A stretch of DNA of 10,757 nt. Origin: Actinomycetota bacterium (GTDB taxonomy: Bacteria > Actinomycetota > Actinomycetes > S36-B12 > CAIYMF01). Numbering within the stretch: position 1 is the stretch's first letter; each line of letters begins with the position of its first letter. A program made the translations under genes and the position numbers. The DNA is taken from positions 1 to 10,757 of the forward strand of contig WLOZ01000034.1 of the NCBI GenBank assembly GCA_009699025.1. Direction: 5' to 3'. The notes under the pieces were generated by a model. It had not been told where the DNA came from. It made no database searches and saw only the letters and a list, made by a program, of their open reading frames with translations. Positions 1 to 6,004 of the stretch are shown in pieces.

Positions 1-46
1 GGCTCGCGTCAGAGTGGGGCATCTGAGGATCGAGCATGCTGCTCAC
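1..46 (-). CDS. Possible 5' end of a divergent gene (partial)
   Basis: A reading frame leaves the window on the left and begins on the minus strand with GTG at 46-44, giving about 15 residues (VSSMLDPQMPHSDAS). A good Shine-Dalgarno sequence, AAAGGGG on the minus strand (plus 54-60), sits seven bases before the GTG, and this spacing is the main support. In mycobacteria the regulator gene crp lies divergently upstream of nth, so a divergent gene here fits the neighbourhood. The visible residues do not match the mycobacterial Crp N-terminus I know, so I do not assign a product. It is too short to test coding bias. Confidence 0.35.
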   Translation of the reverse strand, partial: MSSMLDPQMPHSDAS

Positions 47-141
47 GCGGTGTCCCCTTTCTAGGTGATGAGGTCGTACCCTCGGTTGCTCTGTGACTCG
101 TGTATCGGCATCTGATGCGAAATCTTGAGCGCTGGGCGGCC

Positions 142-147
142 TACTCT
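142..147 (+). promoter_or_regulatory. -10 hexamer for a probable leaderless nth transcript
   Basis: TACTCT fits the TANNNT actinobacterial -10 pattern. It ends exactly six bases before the GTG at 154, so transcription would begin on the start codon. The GGAGGG at 148-153 directly abuts the GTG and is too close to act as a Shine-Dalgarno. I see no good -35 box. The same spacing occurs at two other genes in this window. Confidence 0.4.
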
Positions 148-153
148 GGAGGG

Positions 154-855
154 GTGACCACCGCCCCCGACACCGCCCTGGTGCGACGGGCACGTCGGAT
201 GGTGAAGGTGCTGGGCGCGACGTACCCGGACGCGAGGTGCGAGCTCGACTTCCGTACTCCGTTCGAACTGCTGGTGGCCACCGTGCTGAGTGCGCAGACC
301 ACCGATCGACGGGTCAACGCCGTGACCCCGGCTCTGTTCGAGCGCTATCCGAACGCTGCGGCGCTGGCGGCGGCAGATCGTGAACAGGTGGAGGAACTGG
401 TCAAGACCACGGGCTTCTTCCGGGCCAAGGCGGGCTCGATCATCGGACTGTCCCAGGCCCTGTGCGAGCGGTTCGGCGGCGAGGTGCCCGCGCGTCTTGA
501 CGACTTGGTCACCCTGCCGGGTGTGGGCCGCAAGACTGCCAACGTGGTGCTTGGTGACGCGTTCGGCATGCCCGGAATCACGGTCGACACTCATGTTGCC
601 CGCCTGTCGCGCCGCTTGGGCTGGACCAGCGAAACCGACGCCGACCGCATTGAGCGAGATATCGCCGCGCTCATCACCAAGCCCGAGTGGACCCATGCCT
701 CGCACGTGGTGATCTGGCACGGACGCCGGTGCTGTCACGCGAAGAAACCCGCGTGTGGGGCGTGTCCGCTGGCGAGCGTGTGTCCGTCGTACGGAGTGGG
801 CCCGACCGACGTCGCAATTGCCACGGCGCTTCTTCGAACTGAGGGGCCGGCATGA
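154..855 (+). CDS. nth: Endonuclease III (DNA glycosylase/AP lyase)
   Basis: This is a bifunctional base-excision repair enzyme that removes oxidised pyrimidines and cleaves the abasic site by beta-elimination. The 233-residue product has the family's usual size. The helix-hairpin-helix motif [10 protein letters not shown] lies at about residues 121-130 and carries the Schiff-base lysine K127; the catalytic aspartate is D145 in ITVDTH. Four cysteines, C194, C201, C204 and C210, show the C-X6-C-X2-C-X5-C spacing of the [4Fe-4S] cluster. I chose GTG 154 because the alignable core starts right after it ([15 protein letters not shown] resembles the mycobacterial protein) and because of the -10 hexamer six bases upstream. 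ATG 115 would add an unconserved tail. Its TGA overlaps the next gene's ATG by four bases, so the two are translationally coupled. Confidence 0.95.
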   Translation: MTTAPDTALVRRARRMVKVLGATYPDARCELDFRTPFELLVATVLSAQTTDRRVNAVTPALFERYPNAAALAAADREQVEELVKTTGFFRAKAGSIIGLSQALCERFGGEVPARLDDLVTLPGVGRKTANVVLGDAFGMPGITVDTHVARLSRRLGWTSETDADRIERDIAALITKPEWTHASHVVIWHGRRCCHAKKPACGACPLASVCPSYGVGPTDVAIATALLRTEGPA

Positions 856-1493
856 GCGCGCCCATTCCCGACTGGCTGATGCCCGTGGTCGAGGTAGCAC
901 GTACGGTGCGGGCCGAGCAGTTGTCGCAGTTCATCCCACCCGACGACCACGACGGTCGCGAGGGTGCGGTGCTGATCCTGTTCGGCGAGGGCGACCTCGG
1001 CCCCGACCTACTGCTGATCGAGCGTGCACACGATATGCGCTCGCACGCCGGACAACCGGCCTTCCCCGGGGGCGCGATCGATCCGGGCGATGAGGGGGCG
1101 ATCGCGGCCGCCCTGCGCGAAGCGAACGAGGAGACCGGCCTCGATCCCAGCGGCATTGAGGTCATTGCCGCCCTACCGGCACTGTGGCTGCCCCCCTCGA
1201 ACTTCGCGGTCACTCCGGTTGTCGGCTGGTGGCACACGCCAAGCCCGGTGCGAGCAGCTGATCCGCGCGAGGTCGCCTCGGTGGAGCGGGTGTCGGTGGC
1301 CGAGCTCGTCAACCCCGCCAATCGGGTGATGGTTCGCCATCCCTCGGGCTACATGGGGGCCGGGTTCGATGTTCGCGGCCTCCTGGTGTGGGGATTCACC
1401 GCTGGCCTCATCTCACGGCTGTTCGCCCTTGCAGGCTGGGAGCAGCCCTGGGATCACGAGCGGGTGGTCGACCTCACTGTGGGCGTCGACTGA
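852..1493 (+). CDS. Nudix hydrolase, NudL/CoA pyrophosphatase type
   Basis: This is a Nudix pyrophosphatase most like E. coli NudL, which cleaves CoA and its derivatives into 4'-phosphopantetheine products and 3',5'-ADP. The CoA-type signature before the Nudix box is seen at residues 54-77 ([19 protein letters not shown]). The box itself follows at about 73-96, with catalytic R89-E90 and metal-binding E93-E94 in [10 protein letters not shown]. The C-terminal [12 protein letters not shown] (about 179-190) also matches NudL. At 213 residues the length is normal. The start ATG overlaps the nth stop, with GAGGGG at 841-846 as ribosome binding site. In M. tuberculosis the orthologous position is Rv3672c, next to marP. 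The true substrate is inferred from family, and other nucleoside diphosphate derivatives are possible. Confidence 0.9.
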   Translation: MSAPIPDWLMPVVEVARTVRAEQLSQFIPPDDHDGREGAVLILFGEGDLGPDLLLIERAHDMRSHAGQPAFPGGAIDPGDEGAIAAALREANEETGLDPSGIEVIAALPALWLPPSNFAVTPVVGWWHTPSPVRAADPREVASVERVSVAELVNPANRVMVRHPSGYMGAGFDVRGLLVWGFTAGLISRLFALAGWEQPWDHERVVDLTVGVD

Positions 1494-2686
1494 TGGGCGT
1501 TCTCGACCTCGTGCTGCTGGCGCTGGTGGCGCTGTTCGCGTTTTCTGGCTGGCGCCAGGGACTCATTCGCGGGGCGCTCTCGATGGCGGGGTTCCTCGGT
1601 GGCGCGCTGCTCGCGGTGCTCGTCATTCCGCAGTTGCTGGGTAGTTGGGGCGCTCCGGTGCTCACCCGTGGAATCGTGTCGATCGGAGGGGTGCTGGCGC
1701 TCGCTATCGCGGGTCAGGCGCTGGCACGGTGGGCGGCCAAGCAGGTGCGCGACTCGTGGACGTGGCGTCCGGCACAACTTCTCGACTCCGCCTGCGGGGC
1801 GGCCTTCTACGTGATCTCGCTCGCGGTGGTGATGTGGGTGGTGGCCTCGGCGCTGTTGCTACTGCCCGAGAACTCGCTCAGCACGCAGGTGCGCGACTCG
1901 CGCATGGTGGCGGCCCTCGATGCGATGGTGCCGGGGCCGGCTCGCCACGCCGTGCTCGGGCTGCAGACGATGCTCAGTGGTTCAGGGTTTCCGACGGTCT
2001 TTGCGGGATTCATCGAGCCGCCCGTGATTCCTGTTGATCCACCTGATCCCGCGGTGCTGGCCGATCCCGCGGTACGACGCGCGTCAGGGTCACTAGTACT
2101 GGTCGACGGCATCGCCGACGCATGCTCGGAGGAGATAACCGGCAGTGGTTTCGTGTTCGCGCCGAACCGGGTGATGACCAATGCCCACGTGGTGGCGGGC
2201 GTTACCAATCCCCAGGTTCAGGTGCTGGGCACCGGGGCTTTCTACTCTGCGACGGTCGTGTATTTCGACCCGGCCGTGGATGTTGCAGTGCTGGCGGTGC
2301 CCGACCTCGCGGCACCGGCGCTGCGGTTTGGTCCCGACGCCATCAAGGGCACCAGCGCGGTGGTGGCTGGGTTTCCGGGGGGAGGGTCACTGACGGCCGA
2401 GCCGGCGCGTGTGCGAGGTCGGCTCAGCGCACGTGGCGAAAACATCTACGGAACCAGCCCGGTATTCCGCGATATCTACGCGGTGCGCGGCCGGGTGCTG
2501 CCCGGCAACTCGGGCGGTCCGCTGCTCTCTGATCGGGGCACGGTGTTCGGAGTCGTGTTCGCCGCCGCGGTGAACGACTCGGGTACCGGGTACGCGCTGA
2601 CCGCCGATCAGGTGCGGAGTGCTGCCGATGCTGGACGTAGTGCAACCGCACAGGTGCCCACAGGGTCGTGCGTCACGGCTGACTGA
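1493..2686 (+). CDS. marP: MarP-type membrane-anchored periplasmic serine protease
   Basis: This membrane-anchored trypsin-like protease protects actinobacteria from acid and oxidative stress; in M. tuberculosis (Rv3671c) it activates a cell-wall hydrolase. The product is 397 residues, matching the mycobacterial protein. Four hydrophobic segments of the CvpA-like N-terminus lie at about residues 2-20, 28-50, 61-78 and 96-124. The protease domain carries the triad H232 (NAHVVAG), D263 (DVAVL) and S340 (GNSGGPL). Two cysteines, C211 and C393, match the pair that forms the activity-controlling disulfide in the mycobacterial enzyme. I chose ATG 1493, which overlaps the Nudix stop by one base (TGATG) and starts at the first transmembrane segment. 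An upstream in-frame GTG at 1388 would add a non-hydrophobic tail inside the Nudix gene. It is the last gene of the nth operon. Confidence 0.95.
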   Translation: MGVLDLVLLALVALFAFSGWRQGLIRGALSMAGFLGGALLAVLVIPQLLGSWGAPVLTRGIVSIGGVLALAIAGQALARWAAKQVRDSWTWRPAQLLDSACGAAFYVISLAVVMWVVASALLLLPENSLSTQVRDSRMVAALDAMVPGPARHAVLGLQTMLSGSGFPTVFAGFIEPPVIPVDPPDPAVLADPAVRRASGSLVLVDGIADACSEEITGSGFVFAPNRVMTNAHVVAGVTNPQVQVLGTGAFYSATVVYFDPAVDVAVLAVPDLAAPALRFGPDAIKGTSAVVAGFPGGGSLTAEPARVRGRLSARGENIYGTSPVFRDIYAVRGRVLPGNSGGPLLSDRGTVFGVVFAAAVNDSGTGYALTADQVRSAADAGRSATAQVPTGSCVTAD

Positions 2687-2779
2687 ACGGCGCTGGTGGA
2701 CAGCGTGAACGGGCAAGCCCTCCCCAATGGCGAGGCGAGCGGGTCGAACCACTTCTGAGCGCGCCGAACTCGCCCGCAC
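2687..2779 (+). other. Spacer between marP and the HNH gene
   Basis: No gene is seen here. A weak hairpin, CGCTG-GTGGA-CAGCG, lies at 2691-2705 just after the marP stop. It has a five-base stem and no T-run, so it is at best a poor terminator. The rest is unremarkable sequence leading into the HNH promoter. Confidence 0.4.
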
Positions 2780-2785
2780 TAGCCT
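2780..2785 (+). promoter_or_regulatory. -10 hexamer for a probable leaderless HNH transcript
   Basis: TAGCCT fits TANNNT and ends exactly six bases before the ATG at 2792, so the transcript would start at the A of the start codon. No Shine-Dalgarno sequence is present before this ATG, which supports leaderless expression. No convincing -35 box is visible. It would give the accessory gene its own promoter, separate from the marP operon. Confidence 0.45.
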
Positions 2786-2791
2786 TCGACC

Positions 2792-3682
2792 ATGACGGGG
2801 GATGTGGTGCAGCGACTCACTTCACTGCGCCAGCACCGTGGTGATGGCCGACGGGCGCCACATAAGCCACTTCTGGTGCTGCTGGCGCTCGGGCAGTTGA
2901 GCGCGACCGGTTCGTCGTCGCTGCCGTGGACAGAAGTGGAAAGACGTCTCGGCGCGCTCTTGGCCGAATTCGGAACCCCCACGTCGGCGGGTGCGCCGTG
3001 GGCGGCCTATCCGTTCACTCGGCTGCGGGCCGACGGGGTGTGGGAACTCAGTCGCGACGTGGCCAACGACAATGTTGGGCCATTGAGGGCCGAGCCAATC
3101 GAGGGACATTTCCCGGCTGACATTGAGGCGACCCTAGTGGCCAATCCCAGCGCTATCAGTGCGGTTGCACGCACTTTGGTTGAAAGCCAATTCCCGTCGA
3201 CGCTCATGACTGATGTGCTGCTCTCGGTAGGTCTCGACCCCGAGACGGTGTTCGGCATGCCTCCAGCATCACGGTTCATCCCGGTTCGAAAGCGCGACGT
3301 CGCTTGGCGACATGCCGTCCTGGCAGCGTGGGATCGGTCCTGTGCTTTCTGTGGGTTTGACGGGTCAGTAGGGGGTGCCCCGGTAGGCATCGAAGCCGCC
3401 CACGTCAGGTGGTTCACCATTGGTGGGCCAGACGAACTCGACAACGGATTGGCGCTGTGCTCGCTGCACCACAAGCTCTTCGATCGTGGGGCGCTCGGCC
3501 TCGACCACGAATTCTCGGTGGTGGTGTCCACCAATTACGCCGCCGTGAGCGACATGGGCAGGACGGTCTACGAGTTACACGGTCGTGCACTTCGGCCGCG
3601 CCCGGGCACCAAGCTGCCAGCGGCGGCACACGTGCAATGGCACACCCGCGAGGTGTTCAAGGGCGAGTCGCTGTCGGCGTGA
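2792..3682 (+). CDS. HNH restriction endonuclease, phosphorothioated-DNA-binding family
   Basis: This looks like a modification-dependent (type IV) restriction enzyme of the SBD-HNH family, whose studied members bind phosphorothioate-modified DNA and cut nearby. The N-terminal half (about residues 1-160) matches the sulfur-binding domain layout: RRAPHKPLLVLLALG at 20-34, then AAYPFTRLRADGVWEL at 71-86, and ESQFPSTL at 131-138. The C-terminal half is an HNH nuclease: zinc ligands C184, C187 (CAFCG) and C223 with H226, and catalytic H204 (EAAHVRW), N218 (LDNGLALC) and H227 (LHHKLFDRG). The 296-residue length is normal for the family. No dnd/ssp modification or partner restriction genes are nearby, so it would act alone against modified incoming DNA. 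Substrate specificity is inferred from family. Codon third positions look less GC-biased than in neighbours, as expected for acquired DNA. Confidence 0.85.
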   Translation: MTGDVVQRLTSLRQHRGDGRRAPHKPLLVLLALGQLSATGSSSLPWTEVERRLGALLAEFGTPTSAGAPWAAYPFTRLRADGVWELSRDVANDNVGPLRAEPIEGHFPADIEATLVANPSAISAVARTLVESQFPSTLMTDVLLSVGLDPETVFGMPPASRFIPVRKRDVAWRHAVLAAWDRSCAFCGFDGSVGGAPVGIEAAHVRWFTIGGPDELDNGLALCSLHHKLFDRGALGLDHEFSVVVSTNYAAVSDMGRTVYELHGRALRPRPGTKLPAAAHVQWHTREVFKGESLSA

Positions 3683-3683
3683 A
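3647..3683 (+). repeat. Direct repeat copy 1 (3' end of the HNH gene)
   Basis: The last 12 codons of the HNH gene, including the stop, pair without gaps with 5552-5588 at 32 of 37 positions. The inner 27 bases (3657-3683 against 5562-5588) differ at only two positions. Both copies read in the same frame to a TGA stop (this copy REVFKGESLSA). Confidence 0.8.
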
Positions 3684-4037
3684 AGGGCGCGTTGACGAGA
3701 TCACGGAGATCAATGCGGTCGATACATGCTTTCCGTCTGACGATCGCTGGACGGGGTCACGTGCCTTGACCCAGAGAGACTGATTGACGGCTTGCCTCGT
3801 CTTGCAATTGAGGTGGGGAACCTCTTCAAGGCCGAGGATTTCGCGAAGTCGGTGGTTCGAGACCTCGCGGCATTTCGTGAGGACTTGGCCAATCCGCTCT
3901 TTGGTCTCGGCGTCGCGCCCGCGGATATCCCAGCCGCCCAAGCGAGAATTCTCGACTACGAGATGGCACGTGCTCGATCGAGCGTTGTTCGTCCGAGATG
4001 AGTGGTCACACTGACGCCGCCCGCACTAGCCCTGTGG
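3684..4037. other. Gene-poor spacer between convergent HNH and glycohydrolase genes
   Basis: This 354-base stretch holds no complete gene I can support. A possible gene remnant runs from 3741 to 4001 and is listed separately. A small hairpin (GGGTCA..TGACCC, 3754-3772, seven-base loop) is present but has no T-run. A minus-strand frame at 3657-3941 overlaps the HNH 3' end and has no recognisable content. The lack of a strong terminator between two convergent genes is consistent with a recombined junction. Confidence 0.5.
3741..4001 (+). pseudogene. Unrecognised open frame, probable gene remnant
   Basis: The frame is open from just after a TGA at 3738-3740 to the TGA at 3999-4001. It has no ATG or GTG start near its beginning; the first usable start is TTG 3792, giving 69 residues. 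The text reads like real protein: PERLIDGLPRLAIEVGNLFK, then KAEDFAKSVVRDLAAFRED and ANPLFGLGVAPADIPAAQAR, with an amphipathic-helix look and mostly G/C third positions in the middle. The protein-like reading continues upstream of the only start, which suggests the 3' end of a gene that lost its front. I do not recognise the family. A short genuine gene starting at TTG 3792 remains possible, with a weak AGAGAG 13 bases upstream. Confidence 0.4.
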
Positions 4038-5513
4038 CTAAAGCGCGAGGCGCCGAAGGGCGGCGAGAAAGCCACTGTTCGGCTGGGCGTGGGGAAGCGC
4101 TGCGCATACCTCGCGAAGGGCGTCGGTGGGCGCGACGCCCAGGTGCCGTGAGGCATAGAGGGCCGCCACCGTGGGGGTGCGGCTGTGCGCCTGCACGCAG
4201 TGCAGCAGCACGGTGTGCCCCTCGTCACGCAGAGCCGCCACCGTGTCGGCTGCATCGGCAAGCACGCGGTCGAGGTGGGGGTTAGCGCCGGGGGCGTCGG
4301 TGTCGATGAGCCAGACCTCGACGTGGTTGCCGAGACTTACCGTGGGTGCGGGGACCTCGGTGGATCCGAGCCGACACAACGACACCACGGCTGTGACCTC
4401 AGGCGGCAGATTGCGCACGCTGCCGACACCACCGAGGATGACTGCGGCATCGTGCGGGTGTGCCACGACCGTGCTGGTGTCGCCATAGCTGGAGTAGTCG
4501 AGCCTCGGGGCGAGCGGCCAGCCCTGTGAGTCAGGCTGACCGTGACGGGCAACGAGCAGCGCGAGACCAGTGAGGTCGCGCGATCGAAGTCCGGGCCATC
4601 CTGCGACGATCCGCTGCCACTCGAGCGGAACCGCGGAGGCTCCCCATCGTGCGCCAAGGAGGCCGCCTGCGATCGCCGCCACCGTGTCAGTATCTGCACC
4701 CGACCGCACTGCGGCTTCCAGCGCACGCGCGAAGTGCAGGGAGGGAGTATCGGCCGGAACGGGTGTGCGAACGATCGCTGACCAGGCTGCCTGCAGTGCT
4801 GCCACTGCCCAACCGTTGTTGGCGATTTCGTGCGGCTCAACGTTCTCGGCTGCGTCGAGCCGCTGGGTCCAGACAGCAGCCCGATCGGGTGCTAGTCGGG
4901 AGACCGCCAGTCGTAGCCCATCGAAGCTTCCGTGCTGCACCGCGTGCGCGATCGCGTGGCACCAGAGGGCACAGGCCTCGCCAGCCTCAGGATCGGCGTG
5001 CGTGAGTGCACTGATCATTCGTGCGGCGTCGTCGAGGGCGTCGGGGTCGTCGAGGTAAGCGAGGGCCACAGGAGCGGTGCGCATGAGCGAGCCATTACCC
5101 GCTGACTTGCCCTTGAGGGCATGGTGCTTGAGTGCTGCTGCCACGGCTGTGGCAGCGGTGGGACTCGGGCCGGCGGAGGCCAGCACCGCGCGGGTCTGGA
5201 TTCCGACGTCGCTGGCGGTGGCGGCCCACCGCGCCCACTCGCGCACCACGTGGTCGAGAGACTCGGGTGCGCGAAGGTCGACGCCCCGTGCGGCAACCTG
5301 CGCGATGACGATGGCCATGGAGGTGTCGTCGGTCCACTCGCCGGGGGCCCAATTGAACTGCCCGCCGCCAATCATCTCGACCGGCTCGCCATGGATGCGG
5401 GCAGGCGCAAACTCGTAGCCCGCGCCGAGAGCGTCGCCGCACGCGGTGCCGATGAGCACGCCCGCCGCCCGATCGGTGTTCAGCGCGCTGGTGTTGGACT
5501 TGGTAGATGTCAT
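4038..5513 (-). CDS. ADP-ribosylglycohydrolase fused to a dual-specificity-phosphatase-like domain
   Basis: The N-terminal part (about residues 15-320) belongs to the ADP-ribosylglycohydrolase family (DraG/ARH), metal-dependent enzymes that remove ADP-ribose from proteins or nucleic acids. GTACGDALG is at 22-30. The likely metal ligands T61-D62-D63 (WTDDTSMA) are present, as is the second cluster D274-T-D276-T277 (GADTDTVAAIAGGLLGA). A spacer leads to a C-terminal domain (about 345-491) with the cysteine-phosphatase loop H438-C439-X5-R445 (LLHCVQAHSRTPT) and D404 or D406 as candidate general acid. At 491 residues it is well above the roughly 300 usual for a single-domain member. The start is ATG 5513, with AAGGGGG four bases upstream. 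It lies convergent to the HNH gene and beside an HNH 3'-end ghost. The combined role is not established; processing of phosphorylated ADP-ribose products is an inference. Confidence 0.88.
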   Translation of the reverse strand: MTSTKSNTSALNTDRAAGVLIGTACGDALGAGYEFAPARIHGEPVEMIGGGQFNWAPGEWTDDTSMAIVIAQVAARGVDLRAPESLDHVVREWARWAATASDVGIQTRAVLASAGPSPTAATAVAAALKHHALKGKSAGNGSLMRTAPVALAYLDDPDALDDAARMISALTHADPEAGEACALWCHAIAHAVQHGSFDGLRLAVSRLAPDRAAVWTQRLDAAENVEPHEIANNGWAVAALQAAWSAIVRTPVPADTPSLHFARALEAAVRSGADTDTVAAIAGGLLGARWGASAVPLEWQRIVAGWPGLRSRDLTGLALLVARHGQPDSQGWPLAPRLDYSSYGDTSTVVAHPHDAAVILGGVGSVRNLPPEVTAVVSLCRLGSTEVPAPTVSLGNHVEVWLIDTDAPGANPHLDRVLADAADTVAALRDEGHTVLLHCVQAHSRTPTVAALYASRHLGVAPTDALREVCAALPHAQPNSGFLAALRRLAL

Positions 5514-5516
5514 GTT

Positions 5517-5537
5517 TCCCCCTTGCGGGTGAGGCTA
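5517..5537 (-). promoter_or_regulatory. Candidate promoter and ribosome binding site of the glycohydrolase gene
   Basis: Read on the minus strand, TAGCCT (plus 5532-5537) is a TANNNT -10 candidate, identical to the hexamer before the HNH gene. A start seven bases on would leave a 12-base leader that begins almost at the Shine-Dalgarno sequence AAGGGGG (plus 5518-5524), four bases before the ATG. No clear -35 box is seen. Confidence 0.3.
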
Positions 5538-5551
5538 CCCCCGGGGTATGA

Positions 5552-5588
5552 CGCGTGGCGATCAAGGGCGAAGCGCTGTCGGCGTGAA
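5552..5588 (+). pseudogene. Diverged ghost of the HNH gene 3' end (direct repeat copy 2)
   Basis: This copy reads RVAIKGEALSA and then TGA, against REVFKGESLSA and TGA at the end of the HNH gene. Thirty-two of 37 bases match without gaps, and the differences fall mostly as codon substitutions plus one synonymous change (GAG to GAA). A TGA at 5549-5551 precedes it in frame, so nothing longer is expressed. It looks like the surviving end of a related HNH gene left at the edge of an insertion or deletion. It sits immediately upstream of the glycohydrolase gene, on the opposite strand. Confidence 0.7.
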
Positions 5589-5669
5589 GGCTCTCTTGGC
5601 AGGGCGCCCTCCCGAGCCCTAGTGTTCAATCGGTCGCTACGGCCACTGTCACACCCGTGGATCTATCGT

Positions 5670-5686
5670 CGGCCGCTGTGCGGCCG
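5670..5686 (+). promoter_or_regulatory. GC-rich hairpin in the leader of the acidic-protein gene
   Basis: CGGCCGC-TGT-GCGGCCG forms a perfect seven-base stem with a three-base loop. It ends four bases before the GAGGGAG ribosome binding site (5691-5697) of the gene starting at 5702. It could tune ribosome access or mRNA stability. The short palindrome CGGCCG is easy to obtain by chance in GC-rich DNA, so function is uncertain. Confidence 0.3.
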
Positions 5687-5701
5687 CATTGAGGGAGCAA
5701 C

Positions 5702-5950
5702 ATGAGCGAGAACGAGTTCGAGATTGTGGAAGTTATCACCGAGATCACAGATGGTGAGGGCAACGTGATCATCGATGACCTCGTCACCGTCGTCGACAGC
5801 GATGGAAACGTGGTTGCCAGCGACGAAACAATCATCATGCAGGACGCCGAGGGAGACATTGTTATCGACGAGATCGTGTCGGTGATCGGCGAGAATGGCG
5901 AGCTTGAGGTTGTCGCCGAGGAGATTGTGGTTGGCCTCAACGAGGGCTGA
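5702..5950 (+). CDS. Small highly acidic repeat protein of unknown function
   Basis: The product has 82 residues, of which 24 are Asp or Glu. I find no Lys, Arg, His or Cys, so its isoelectric point must be very low. It is built from four similar units in which a beta-prone Val/Ile stretch alternates with an acidic glycine turn: DGEGN (17-21), DSDGN (32-36), DAEGD (48-52) and GENGE (63-67). The turn glycines G20, G35, G51 and G66 are 15-16 residues apart. This suggests a small stacked beta-hairpin or solenoid fold, possibly cation-binding. There is no signal peptide or membrane segment. GAGGGAG lies four bases before the ATG, and a perfect terminator follows the stop, so it is a stand-alone, probably well expressed gene. 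I do not recognise the family; it could be a phage-type DNA mimic, a metal buffer or a structural protein. Confidence 0.8.
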   Translation: MSENEFEIVEVITEITDGEGNVIIDDLVTVVDSDGNVVASDETIIMQDAEGDIVIDEIVSVIGENGELEVVAEEIVVGLNEG

Positions 5951-5956
5951 GCGCGC

Positions 5957-5986
5957 TGTCTCCGCCCCTCACGAGGGGCGGAGACA
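5957..5986. terminator. Perfect inverted repeat, probable two-way terminator
   Basis: Arms TGTCTCCGCCCCTC and GAGGGGCGGAGACA are perfectly complementary over 14 bases with AC between them, so the real loop is four bases or slightly more after the tip opens. It begins six bases after the acidic-protein stop and lies 18 bases from the stop of the convergent gene ending at 6005. The position suits termination of both genes. No T-run follows on either strand, which is common for actinobacterial terminators. Confidence 0.8.
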
Positions 5987-6004
5987 CCGCACCCGGTGGC
6001 AGTC

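Noticed and set aside
92..107. TGTGA upstream of nth as a Crp half-site
   Set aside because: The right half (TATCG) does not match the TCACA arm, so there is no convincing palindrome.
61..900. Long minus-strand open frame opposite nth (279 codons)
   Set aside because: It is antisense to a confidently identified gene, and its translation has no recognisable motifs. Long shadow frames are expected in GC-rich coding DNA.
3657..3941. Minus-strand 94-codon frame overlapping the HNH 3' end
   Set aside because: It has no ribosome binding site, overlaps a real gene antisense, and competes with a plus-strand frame that looks more protein-like.
2771..4031. Fourteen-base exact repeat CGCCCGCACTAGCC at 2771-2784 and 4018-4031 flanking the HNH gene and remnant
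   Set aside because: A rough estimate for GC-rich DNA gives about one 14-base match by chance in a window this size, and the similarity does not extend on either side.
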